Part shown: piece by piece, positions 8,293 to 16,278 of the stretch | How the letters are laid out: every line of letters starts with the position of its first letter | Numbering within the stretch: position 1 is the first letter of the stretch | DNA from: Streptomyces sp. man185 | Lineage (GTDB): Bacteria > Actinomycetota > Actinomycetes > Streptomycetales > Streptomycetaceae | DNA length: 64,000 nt | Direction: 5' to 3' | Assembly: GCA_002551355.1 (NCBI GenBank) | Contig: NTHE01000005.1 | Coordinates: forward strand, 106,343-170,342 | Program-made: the position numbers and the translations under genes | The notes under the pieces: generated by a model | What the model was told of the DNA's origin: nothing | Seen by the model: only the letters and a program-made list of their open reading frames with translations | The model's database searches: none

Positions 8293-9141
8293 GTGAGCAC
8301 TGACTTTCAGAAGGCTCGTGAGGACCTGGGGCGACGGCTAAGGACGCTCCGAACGGAGAGCCCTCACGGCCCTCTCACCGGTACCGCCCTGAGTGCCACC
8401 CTCGGCTGGGCGCAGAGCAAAGTGAGCAAGCTGGAAAACGGCCGCCAGACACCTGCCGCGGAAGACCTCCGGGCGTGGGCCGACGCCACCGGGCACCCCG
8501 GAGCGTACGACGAGCTGCACGGACGGCTGAAGGGCTTCGAGTCGCACATCCGGTCATGGCGGCGGCAGCTGTCATCTGGACACCGCCCGGTGCAGGAGAC
8601 GTGGAACGAGGTGACGGCGGCCGCACGCGTCCTGCACGTGTGGGACTCCTTCGCCGTCAACGGTCTGCTGCAGACACCGGACTACGCCCGGTACGTGTTC
8701 GAGAGCTACGCGACGCTCCAGAACTCACCGCGCGACACAGAGGACGCGGTACGGACCCGCATGGAACGCCAGCGATGGCTATATCAGCCCGGCCGGCGTC
8801 TCAACCTCCTGATGTGGGAAGGCGCGCTGCGGGCGAGGGTGTGCCCTCCGGAGGTTCTGGCCGGGCAGCTGGACCGCCTGCTGGGAGTCGTCGGCATGGA
8901 CACCGTCCGGCTGGGGATCGTGCCGATGAACGCCGCTCTGCGTCTCCCTCCTGCCAACGCGTTCTGGATCGTCGATGAGCGATTGGTGATCGCGGAGGAC
9001 TGGCATGCGGAACTCTGGCTGGACGGCTCCGACACGGTCGCCCTGTACCGGCGGGTCTGGGAATCCCTATGCGATTCAGCCGTGTTCGGCGCCGAGGCGC
9101 AGCACGTCATCGCTCGGGTCCGCCATGCGATGGTTGCGTAG
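8293..9141 (+). CDS. XRE-family regulator with DUF5753 domain
   Basis: From the GTG at 8293 the protein has 282 residues. Residues about 5-65 form an XRE helix-turn-helix (LGRRLRTLR, then LSATLGWAQSKVSKLENGRQ). Residues about 90-275 form DUF5753, recognisable by 'VWDSFAVNGLLQTPDYAR', 'RMERQRWLYQPG' and the C-terminal TVALYRRVWESL. This class includes WhiJ-like developmental and antibiotic regulators of Streptomyces, often working with a DUF397 partner. The longer in-frame start at 8200 lies inside the upstream DUF6879 gene and is unlikely. The two genes appear to form one operon. Confidence 0.9.
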   Translation: MSTDFQKAREDLGRRLRTLRTESPHGPLTGTALSATLGWAQSKVSKLENGRQTPAAEDLRAWADATGHPGAYDELHGRLKGFESHIRSWRRQLSSGHRPVQETWNEVTAAARVLHVWDSFAVNGLLQTPDYARYVFESYATLQNSPRDTEDAVRTRMERQRWLYQPGRRLNLLMWEGALRARVCPPEVLAGQLDRLLGVVGMDTVRLGIVPMNAALRLPPANAFWIVDERLVIAEDWHAELWLDGSDTVALYRRVWESLCDSAVFGAEAQHVIARVRHAMVA

Positions 9142-9273
9142 AGCTGTGGCCACTTGCGCGAATTCGGCCTGAGGGAGGGGCAGTCAACGGAGGTGAAGGA
9201 CCAGCCGCGCGTACGGCGACGGCGGCCCCGCCTGAGGGAGCCGTGCCTCACGGAAACGGCGCTTCGGTGGCCA

Positions 9274-9462
9274 CTATTTCCTCCCCCGCACACCAGCGAC
9301 GAAACCGGTCCAGGCCGCATGGCCGACGGTTATACGAGGACCCTCGGGCCTCGTCGAGTCGCGTACTCCCACGGTCGCGGACAGGTCGGCGACCTCCACG
9401 CACTCCGTTCCGGTGCCCCCGCTGTACGACGACTTGAACCAATGACCGACGCGGTGAACCAT
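9274..9462 (-). CDS. DUF397 domain protein paired with an XRE regulator
   Basis: This small protein starts MVHRVGHWFKSSYSGGTGT and continues with CVEVADL and VGVRDSTRPEG, the classic DUF397 order (W-x-K-S-S-Y-S, C-V-E-V-A, V-x-V-R-D-S). Its ATG at 9462 shares one base with the TGA of the upstream XRE gene (TGATG), so the pair is translationally coupled. A TTG one codon upstream is also possible. DUF397 proteins act with XRE-DUF5753 regulators in WhiJ-type systems. Confidence 0.9.
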   Translation of the reverse strand: MVHRVGHWFKSSYSGGTGTECVEVADLSATVGVRDSTRPEGPRITVGHAAWTGFVAGVRGRK

Positions 9463-10307
9463 CAAATCTCCCTGCTCACTTGATTCAGGAGCACGGCAGA
9501 CCGCTCGATGTTCAGGGCCTGCGCACGCAGATAATTGAACGCCAACTTATAGCGTGACAGTTCCTGGGGCTTCTCCATGAAGAGGCCGCCTCCGATGATG
9601 TCCACGTACACGACGTCGAGCTCGGGCGTCCGGCCGCCGAGCACGACGAAGCTGCCCACTGCCGCCGCGTGGGCGCCGGTCTCGAACGGCAGGATCTGCA
9701 CGGTGACATGAGGGCGTCGGGCCTGTTCGAGCAGATGGCGCAGCTGTGCTCGCATGGTCTCGCTTCCGCCCACGACGCGGCGGATCACCGCCTCGTCGAC
9801 CACCGCCCAGATGTGGGGTGGCTCGGGTCGTTCGAGCAGCTCCTGCCGCTTCATGCGGATGTCCACCATGTGCTCGATCTCCTGGTCCGAGCACCGCATC
9901 TCGGAGGCACGGTGTACGGCTTCGGCGTAGGCGCGCGTCTGGAGCAGCCCGGGGACGTACATGCAGGCGTAGTGGTCCTCGCTGACCACTTCGTCCTCCA
10001 GGGTCAACATGAGGTTCATGGACTCGGGGATGGGGTCCGCGAGCGAGCGCCACCATCCCTGGATGCGTGCGCCCTTGGCCAGCTCGACGAGTGAGGAGCG
10101 TTCGTCGTCCGTGGTGCCGTACTCGCGGCACAGGGCGTCCACGGCCGGCCACTTGACCGTGCCTTCCTTCCGCTCGTAGCGGCTCAGGGTCGCTTTGGAG
10201 ATGCCGACCAGCGCCCCCGCCTCCTCCAGGGTGAGGCCCTTGCGCTCACGCAGGCGGCGCAGGTCGGCACCGAGTTGGCGCCTGCGGGTGGTGGGTCCGA
10301 CTGTCAT
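9462..10307 (-). CDS. XRE-family regulator with DUF5753 domain
   Basis: The protein has 281 residues. The XRE helix-turn-helix is at about 10-70 (LRERKGLTLEEAGALVGISK, then TLSRYERKEGTVKW). DUF5753 follows, with YACMYVPGLLQTRAYAEAV, IRMKRQELLERP, 'HVTVQILPFETGAHAAAVGS' and a C-terminal LSRYKLAFNYLRAQAL. The downstream DUF397 gene is its probable partner. The divergent GHKL ATPase gene completes the three-gene arrangement (ATPase, XRE, DUF397) repeated many times in Streptomyces genomes and linked to control of development. The intergenic repeats at 10421-10444 may be its operator. Confidence 0.92.
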   Translation of the reverse strand: MTVGPTTRRRQLGADLRRLRERKGLTLEEAGALVGISKATLSRYERKEGTVKWPAVDALCREYGTTDDERSSLVELAKGARIQGWWRSLADPIPESMNLMLTLEDEVVSEDHYACMYVPGLLQTRAYAEAVHRASEMRCSDQEIEHMVDIRMKRQELLERPEPPHIWAVVDEAVIRRVVGGSETMRAQLRHLLEQARRPHVTVQILPFETGAHAAAVGSFVVLGGRTPELDVVYVDIIGGGLFMEKPQELSRYKLAFNYLRAQALNIERSAVLLNQVSREI

Positions 10308-10420
10308 GGCTGTGGTTCCTCACGTTGACGCTTCAGAGCGTGCACGGCTGATCGTTGTACGGGCAAGTGGGCGTGCGCGGGGGGCGTGCGGCATAGCGGC
10401 GGGCTCCCGAGAGTCGTTGG

Positions 10421-10444
10421 TGAGAGTTTCAAAATGAGAGTTCC
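10421..10444. promoter_or_regulatory. Direct repeat, candidate operator of the XRE/ATPase pair
   Basis: The motif tgagagttyc occurs twice (10421-10430 and 10435-10444), 14 bases apart, in an AT-rich pocket between the divergent XRE gene (start 10307) and ATPase gene (start 10512). A related reverse-oriented acactctt follows at 10449-10456. The position suits an operator serving both promoters; binding by the adjacent XRE protein is inference. Confidence 0.45.
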
Positions 10445-10511
10445 AATGACACTCTTCTCTTACGCGTGGTCACGTTTGGTGATCGCGAGTCTGCTGGGAG
10501 CGGTGATCGAC

Positions 10512-11168
10512 ATGGACGGCTGTCGTTTCGGTGTGGTGCGCAAGGCCTGGGAGATGCCATTCCTGGCGGAGCCGGCGGGGTTGGCAGGGCTGAGAAACGC
10601 CGTCAGGTTTCGGCTGGACCTCTGGGGGCTGGCCGACATCGCCCCCGATGCTCAGCTCTGCGCTTCGGAGTTGGCGGCGAACGTGTTCAAACACGTGGGG
10701 CCGGGCACGTGTGCACGCCTCGCCGTGTCCATGAACGGTGGTCGCCTGCGTATCGAGGTGAGCGACCCGGACGCGCGGGGCGTTCCCGTCCTCGCCACGC
10801 GAGAGGACGGGGAGGAGCACGGGCGCGGATTGGTTCTCGTGGACGCTCTCGCCGATCGCTGGGGTGTCATCCTCCGGGCCGACTCGAAGGCCACCTGGTG
10901 CGAGCTGGTCACCGGGTTGCGGTCGTCGGTCGACCACATGGACGGACCCCAGGTTGCGAGGGCCGAAGCCTTGCTCGGTCTGCTCGGAGTTTCCGGGCGG
11001 GACAAGGGCGTTGAGCGGGGACCGCTGACCGTGGCGCACGCGGAGGAGTCGGCCATCGATGTGATCGCCGACCTCCTCCACTGGCTTCGGGCCCACGGGT
11101 GCGATCCGGACGGGGCCCTGGACCGCGCGCAGGCGCACTTCGAGACGGAATTGACCGAAGCCGCGTGA
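10512..11168 (+). CDS. GHKL ATP-binding protein (anti-sigma-factor-kinase-like)
   Basis: From the ATG at 10512 the protein has about 218 residues. Residues 1-140 form a HATPase_c_2-type fold of the RsbW/SpoIIAB class: CASELAANVFKHVG (N box with Glu and Asn), VSDPDARGVPVL (G1 region, D-x-x-x-x-G degraded) and GRGLVLVDALADRWGV (G2 region). The C-terminal ~70 residues are helical and not part of the family core. Such proteins are widespread in Streptomyces beside XRE-DUF5753/DUF397 pairs. In-frame ATGs upstream (10434 and earlier) would place the start inside the repeat region. Confidence 0.85.
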   Translation: MDGCRFGVVRKAWEMPFLAEPAGLAGLRNAVRFRLDLWGLADIAPDAQLCASELAANVFKHVGPGTCARLAVSMNGGRLRIEVSDPDARGVPVLATREDGEEHGRGLVLVDALADRWGVILRADSKATWCELVTGLRSSVDHMDGPQVARAEALLGLLGVSGRDKGVERGPLTVAHAEESAIDVIADLLHWLRAHGCDPDGALDRAQAHFETELTEAA

Positions 11169-11176
11169 CCGCGGGC

Positions 11177-13021
11177 TCAGTGGTTCAGTACGTCGCTGAA
11201 GAATCCGATGGACGGATTCTCCGGCGTGCCGACGAGGAGAGCGCGGTCGAGCAGACCGTTGTTGTGCTCGCAACTCGTCTCCGGCAGCAGCACGCAAGCA
11301 TGGCAAGCCGCCATGTTGATCCCGCCGACGCCGCTTCCTTCCGACTCGACGCAGAGAGGATCCGCGGAACACCAACGCGCCCTGTCCAAAGCCGAATCAA
11401 GGGTCCTTCGGAGGCGGTTTGGCTCGCCCTGCGCGACCAGGCCCCCCAGGCTGCCCGCGGAGTCGCTCGTCGCGGTGCAGATGAGGATGCCCGCCATGGT
11501 GTCGCTCGTGTAGAGCCGCTCCCGCAGGGACGCCGCGGGGTAGCCCCCGTCCAGACTCCACTCATTGATCAGCGAGTGCGCCAGAGTGTGGAGCAGGACC
11601 ATGCGGGGGGAGGCCGGCGAGTCGGGCACGCTGTCCGGGTCCTGGGCACGTTCGTGCATCATCCGGGTGTGGTTGGTCCGTATGCGATCGGCACGCGCCG
11701 CCACGGCGACGCTCCGGGCCCAGGCGTCCAGCCGCTCCTCGTCGAGTCGGAAGAAGACGCCCTCGCCCTGGACCTCCATCGCGGGCAGCCAGTCGAGTTC
11801 CTTGAGGGACAGGGCTGCCTCGTGGACGTCCGCGCGGGTGTCCGGGGTGTCGACCCGGGAGAACGCCTTCAGTGCACGCACTTCCCGCAGCCGCTTCACC
11901 AGCATCGGACCCGTGACCCCGTACGGTGTCAGCACGGTCGAGGAGGAATGGGGAGGTTCACAGACGAACCGGTCATCGTGGCCGGTCCCCTTCTCTGGCT
12001 GCCCCGCGATCAGCCGGTCGTACTCCTGTTTCCGCAGCGCGATGAAGGCACTGTCCACGGAGGCGTCGCCGTCGGCGTCCGTGTCCTCCTGGTTCTCCGC
12101 TTCGAGCAGGGCGATGACCCTGTCGGCCGAGAACTCGTACGGCTTCGTCAGTGTGAGGGCCTTGAGAAAGCCTCGGATGCCGCGCTCGTCGCCCTCCTCG
12201 TACATCTTGCGCAGGTCGTCCATGTGGTCTTCGAGCCGAGTGAAATGCTCGTCGCTCCACGGGGGGATCGACAACGCCGTCCGCACGATCGGCTGCCAGG
12301 CGACGGACGAACCGCGCTGCAGCGTGCGCGGCCTCTCTGAGCAGTGATCGGTCGGCGCGTCCTTCAACCAGGGGCGCTTGCCGCTGCAGAACACCTTCAG
12401 GTCCGACAGAGCCGTTCCGCTGAACGCGCCTTCCATCGACACCTCGGGCACTCCGCAGGTGCAGGAGATCAGGACCGACCGGAGGGAGGCGGTCTTTCCG
12501 CTCGTGCGCAGCCGCATCGTTCCGCCGCAGAGACCAGTCTCGCCCTCCTGCCGGTTCTTGCGGTGCACCCACTTCCAGTACGGGAAGTCGTCGATGTGGC
12601 CCTTCGCGCAGGCCATGACGAAGCGCGAGGGAACGAGGTCCTCTTCGCAGTCACCGCATTCGTTCCTCCCCGGAGGGGAGTTGAACTGTCTAACGTGCTG
12701 GAGGGTGTGGCACTCCGGGCAGGAATGCCACAGAGGGAATCGGCGGACGTGCACGCCGTCCTTGCTTGTGTCGTCCGATGCCGGTGGGAGGCGGAACGAC
12801 TTCACCCCGAGAACCCGGGCCAATCGGTGCTCGTGGATGGTCGGTGCCTCGCTGATGTTCCAGGAGTCGGTTCCGGCCACTATGAACGACTCGTTGTCCA
12901 CAGCGACCATGGATCCGACGCCGTACGTCGTGATCATCTGGGCGCGCCGGACGGAACCGCGGCGGGGATAGCTGCGCTCCGGCGCTCCGGTCCGGCGGCG
13001 TCGGGCGGGGGGCGGGGTCAT
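11177..13021 (-). CDS. drmB: DrmB-like DUF1998 protein
   Basis: The protein has about 614 residues from the ATG at 13021, which overlaps the DrmA stop by 4 bases. It starts with a basic region, then RRAQMITTYGVGSMVAV, the typical DrmB N-terminus. A zinc-binding segment follows (CPECHTLQHV, later CGDCEEDLVP), then the conserved FVMACAKGHIDDFPY. The C-terminal DUF1998 domain shows HTLAHSLINEWSLDGGYPA, TSDSAGSLGGL and a cysteine cluster (CHACVLLPETSCEHNN). DrmB pairs with the helicase DrmA in the DISARM antiphage system, where DrmAB binds DNA and limits incoming phage genomes. The third DISARM core protein, the phospholipase-D-family DrmC, is not encoded next to it or anywhere in this window. 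It is the last gene of its operon. Confidence 0.9.
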   Translation of the reverse strand: MTPPPARRRRTGAPERSYPRRGSVRRAQMITTYGVGSMVAVDNESFIVAGTDSWNISEAPTIHEHRLARVLGVKSFRLPPASDDTSKDGVHVRRFPLWHSCPECHTLQHVRQFNSPPGRNECGDCEEDLVPSRFVMACAKGHIDDFPYWKWVHRKNRQEGETGLCGGTMRLRTSGKTASLRSVLISCTCGVPEVSMEGAFSGTALSDLKVFCSGKRPWLKDAPTDHCSERPRTLQRGSSVAWQPIVRTALSIPPWSDEHFTRLEDHMDDLRKMYEEGDERGIRGFLKALTLTKPYEFSADRVIALLEAENQEDTDADGDASVDSAFIALRKQEYDRLIAGQPEKGTGHDDRFVCEPPHSSSTVLTPYGVTGPMLVKRLREVRALKAFSRVDTPDTRADVHEAALSLKELDWLPAMEVQGEGVFFRLDEERLDAWARSVAVAARADRIRTNHTRMMHERAQDPDSVPDSPASPRMVLLHTLAHSLINEWSLDGGYPAASLRERLYTSDTMAGILICTATSDSAGSLGGLVAQGEPNRLRRTLDSALDRARWCSADPLCVESEGSGVGGINMAACHACVLLPETSCEHNNGLLDRALLVGTPENPSIGFFSDVLNH

Positions 13022-16000
13022 CGGGTTGCCTCCATGAACAGACCGGACTCGGCATCGACATCGCGCAGACTCCAGAGCGTCTGCCAGGCGTTCTTGTCGG
13101 GGTCTTCGTCGTCGAACGTGCACAGCAGCGAGGCTGTCCGCTTGCCTCGCTTCGGCTCGTAGAGCAGGCCGCCGTGGGATGCCGCCAGATCCGACCACCA
13201 ATCGACGAACTCGTCGTAGGCGTCTGCCGTCGCCTCGTACTCCTCCTTGTCGATCTTCCCGACCCGAGCCAGCAGTGTGGTCCGCACGATCCGGTCCAGC
13301 TCCCCGCGGAACTCGTCGATCCGTCCCGCACCGTCGTTCGGACGGGCCTCGGGGATCATGATCCGGGCGAGCGCGACGACGACGGCGTGCAGGCCCCGCT
13401 CGCGGGAGCGGGAGGAGAACGGCGTCACGCTGGTCGACTCCACCTCGCGGTACAGCGCGGAGTGGTAGTGCTGAAAGCTCTCGTAGTGCGAACGGTCCCT
13501 GGACCGCCTCGAGTTGAGCATCACAGTCACCAGGCCGGGGTGGCGGCGGCCCACGCGACTGGTCGCCTGGATGTACTCGGCCGTGGTCTGGGGCTGTCCC
13601 ATGACGGCCATCAGCCCGAGTCGGTCCACGTCGACGCCGACCGAGATCATGTTCGTGGCGAGGAGAACGTCCACGGCATCGGGGTGCCCCAGCCGCTGCT
13701 CCACCTGCTTCAGACGTTTCGGCACCTCGCTGGAGTTGGCGCGGCTCGTCAACTCGGTCTGTTCCAGGATCTTTCGCCGTGTGTTCCCGTCGCGGTCGGC
13801 CAGGTAGCCGAGGTGCGCTTCGACGTCGTCGTGGACCTGCAGCTCGGCAGCGGCCAACAGCCTGAGGCTGTTGAAGTATCCGACGAGCGTCCAGTAGGCG
13901 TCACGGACCTGTTCGTCGTCCTTGCCCTGTGCGGCCCGGTGGAGCAGGTTGGCATACGTACGGATGAGCAGCGTGGACTGGCTCGTGCTCGGCGTGAGGA
14001 GGCCGACGTACTGCCTGCTCGCCTTGCGTTCCTTGGGGGTTTCCACCGCGAACCACGAGTCCCTGGCGTCGATGCCCGCCGGCGGGAACTGGGCGACGGC
14101 ATCGCGGGCGAACAGACTGCGGCCCTGCTCGGAGGCCCGACGGATCGTCGCCGTCGACGCGATGATCTTCGGCTCTTCCGCGAGCAGGTCCACCGCCGTC
14201 TCGTAGAGCCCGGTGAGTGTTCCGAGCGGCCCCGAGATGAGGTGCAGCTCGTCCTGGACGATCAGCTCCGGAGGAGGTGTGTCGTCCTCCCGGTCACGGT
14301 TGAACAGTGCCGCGGTCTGTTCGCGCCACGGCATGGCGGCGAACTTGTCGACGGTCGCGATCACCAGCGTCGGTCGCGCGTCGTAGACGGCCTCGTCGAT
14401 CAGGTGGACCGGCAGTCCGTCGCGGAAGTCGCACCACGTGTCGGGGCAGCGGACGTGCATCCGCTTCGCCTCTTCGTCGACCTCGTACTGGAACGCGTCG
14501 ATGCGCGTGCCGCACCAGGGGCACGCGTGCAGCTGGACCGGGTTCTTCTCCTGGAGTTCCTTCTCCTTCCTGAGCTCCACGAGGCTCTCCTCGGCGACCG
14601 ACAGCTTGTTCGGTGTGGCGGACTGGCCCACCCACATGCCGATGGAGATTGGCTCCGTCCCCAGTGTCTGTTCGTCACCGAGACGAATGCGCTCCATGGC
14701 GCAGATCAGGGATGCGGCACGCTCGAACTGCTGCAGGGTGAGCAGCCGCAGGGTGTAGCGCATCAACACGGTCACGCCCCCGCCCTGCTCCTTGTGCCGC
14801 ATACGGCGCAGGAAGGTCGTGAAGGCGATCAGACCGAGATACGCCTCGGTCTTGCCACCACCGGTGGGGAACCAGAGAAGGTCGGCGATCTGACGGTCGT
14901 CGTGCTTCGGGTCCACGATCCCTTCGAGGCAGAGCAGCACGAAGGAGATCTGGAACGGTCGCCACCGACTCGCGGACGTATCCGGATCGCCCACCCGGCC
15001 GTTCTTCACCCACTCACTGCGGCCCCGCTGCTGGGACATCGCACGGTTGGCGAGACGGAACGCCCGCATCGCTTCGCTGTCCGTACCGAGGACCCGGATC
15101 CCTCGACGCATGCGGGCCAGCGCCGCTCCGCAGTGCTCGATCTGCTTCCGTGCCGGGGCCTCGTGCGGTGTGCCCCGGAAGGCCTCGGCCTCCGCCTCCT
15201 TGCGGTCGATCCACTCCGCGTACCCGGCCATCAGGTCATTGAGAGCGCCAAGTACCTCGTTCTCGGGGCGGGTCGCCAGGCTCTCCATGGTGAGGGCCGA
15301 GTCGTCGATGTCGGGGTTGGAGTCGGTGAGCAGCACATCGTGCGCCGGAACGAACTCGGTGCGTACGGTGGAGATCGCCGCGCGTTCGATGTTCGGGTCA
15401 CCGATCGGGGGCGGGGTCCAGTCCCAGTCCGCCGAGCAGCCGTGGCCGACGGCGAAGGTCGGCGCGTGCCGGTGCAGCAGTCGACTCGTGGCGACCTCCG
15501 GGTCGATCACCGTACGCTCGGACGGGCGGTCGACCAGGCCGGGCGCACCGGACTCGGTGGTCACGGTCAGGCGGGGCTGGTAGAGGCAGAACGCGTCCTG
15601 GAGGGCGTACTTGCCCACGCGGTGTGTATTGATCAGCGTGATCGTCACGGTGACCGTGCCGCTCCCCGGGGCCTTCGGCCGGACGACGACGTCCAACGCC
15701 GGGCCTTCGAGCGGATCGTCCGGCGTCCTGTCCTGACGAATGCCGTTCAGCCGATAGCGACGGGGCACGGTCACATCGACGGTCACGGGGCGCATGGACA
15801 GCTCGCGCCGACGCCACCGCTCCTTCTGCTCGGACACCGTCCGGGCCTCGGCCCGCTCGGCGGCCACCGGGCGCCCCTCGGAGTCGACCGGATCGTACGC
15901 CGCGACCTCCGTGTTCACGAGAAGTCGGGGAGCGATTGTCGGGTCCACGGCGAAGGTCAGCCCCATGGAGGAGGGGCGTCGGTCGCCGACATGGGCCGTA

Positions 16001-16278
16001 CCGAGTTCTGGCAGCGGATCTTCGATGTCCCGGCCCCTCCGCACGAGCGGAGCGTCGTCGAGTCCGTCGTTCTCGGCCGCGGCCTCCCGGAGCGCACGCC
16101 CGGACTCGGGATCGGAGGCCCTCGGGAACAACACCCCTATCGGGTAGGTGGTGATCGGCGGATCCTGGGTCAGGACCTCGTCGGTGGAGCCCGGGCCGAG
16201 CAGGTCCCTGCGGAGCTGCTCGACGAGACCTTCCCTGAGCGCGTAGTGGGCGGCGTGCGTGCTGGTCCCGTCAGTCAT
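13018..16278 (-). CDS. drmA: DrmA-like SF2 helicase
   Basis: The protein has about 1086 residues from the ATG at 16278, which overlaps the upstream UvrD stop (ATGA). The N-terminal ~430 residues lack recognisable motifs. The SF2 core begins with the Walker A segment LWFPTGGGKTEAY (about 468-480). A four-cysteine zinc motif (CPWCG about 586-590, CPDTWC about 611-616) precedes motif II DELH (about 676-679) in LIVQDELHLISG. Later come IASTATIRR, NMISVGVDVDRLGLM and the arginine-finger motif QATSRVGRRHPG, characteristic of DrmA. In DISARM, DrmA forms a complex with DrmB. Gene order drmA-drmB and tight overlap match DISARM loci, but the neighbours here (UvrD helicase and GHKL-helicase fusion) do not. 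Confidence 0.92.
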   Translation of the reverse strand: MTDGTSTHAAHYALREGLVEQLRRDLLGPGSTDEVLTQDPPITTYPIGVLFPRASDPESGRALREAAAENDGLDDAPLVRRGRDIEDPLPELGTAHVGDRRPSSMGLTFAVDPTIAPRLLVNTEVAAYDPVDSEGRPVAAERAEARTVSEQKERWRRRELSMRPVTVDVTVPRRYRLNGIRQDRTPDDPLEGPALDVVVRPKAPGSGTVTVTITLINTHRVGKYALQDAFCLYQPRLTVTTESGAPGLVDRPSERTVIDPEVATSRLLHRHAPTFAVGHGCSADWDWTPPPIGDPNIERAAISTVRTEFVPAHDVLLTDSNPDIDDSALTMESLATRPENEVLGALNDLMAGYAEWIDRKEAEAEAFRGTPHEAPARKQIEHCGAALARMRRGIRVLGTDSEAMRAFRLANRAMSQQRGRSEWVKNGRVGDPDTSASRWRPFQISFVLLCLEGIVDPKHDDRQIADLLWFPTGGGKTEAYLGLIAFTTFLRRMRHKEQGGGVTVLMRYTLRLLTLQQFERAASLICAMERIRLGDEQTLGTEPISIGMWVGQSATPNKLSVAEESLVELRKEKELQEKNPVQLHACPWCGTRIDAFQYEVDEEAKRMHVRCPDTWCDFRDGLPVHLIDEAVYDARPTLVIATVDKFAAMPWREQTAALFNRDREDDTPPPELIVQDELHLISGPLGTLTGLYETAVDLLAEEPKIIASTATIRRASEQGRSLFARDAVAQFPPAGIDARDSWFAVETPKERKASRQYVGLLTPSTSQSTLLIRTYANLLHRAAQGKDDEQVRDAYWTLVGYFNSLRLLAAAELQVHDDVEAHLGYLADRDGNTRRKILEQTELTSRANSSEVPKRLKQVEQRLGHPDAVDVLLATNMISVGVDVDRLGLMAVMGQPQTTAEYIQATSRVGRRHPGLVTVMLNSRRSRDRSHYESFQHYHSALYREVESTSVTPFSSRSRERGLHAVVVALARIMIPEARPNDGAGRIDEFRGELDRIVRTTLLARVGKIDKEEYEATADAYDEFVDWWSDLAASHGGLLYEPKRGKRTASLLCTFDDEDPDKNAWQTLWSLRDVDAESGLFMEATR

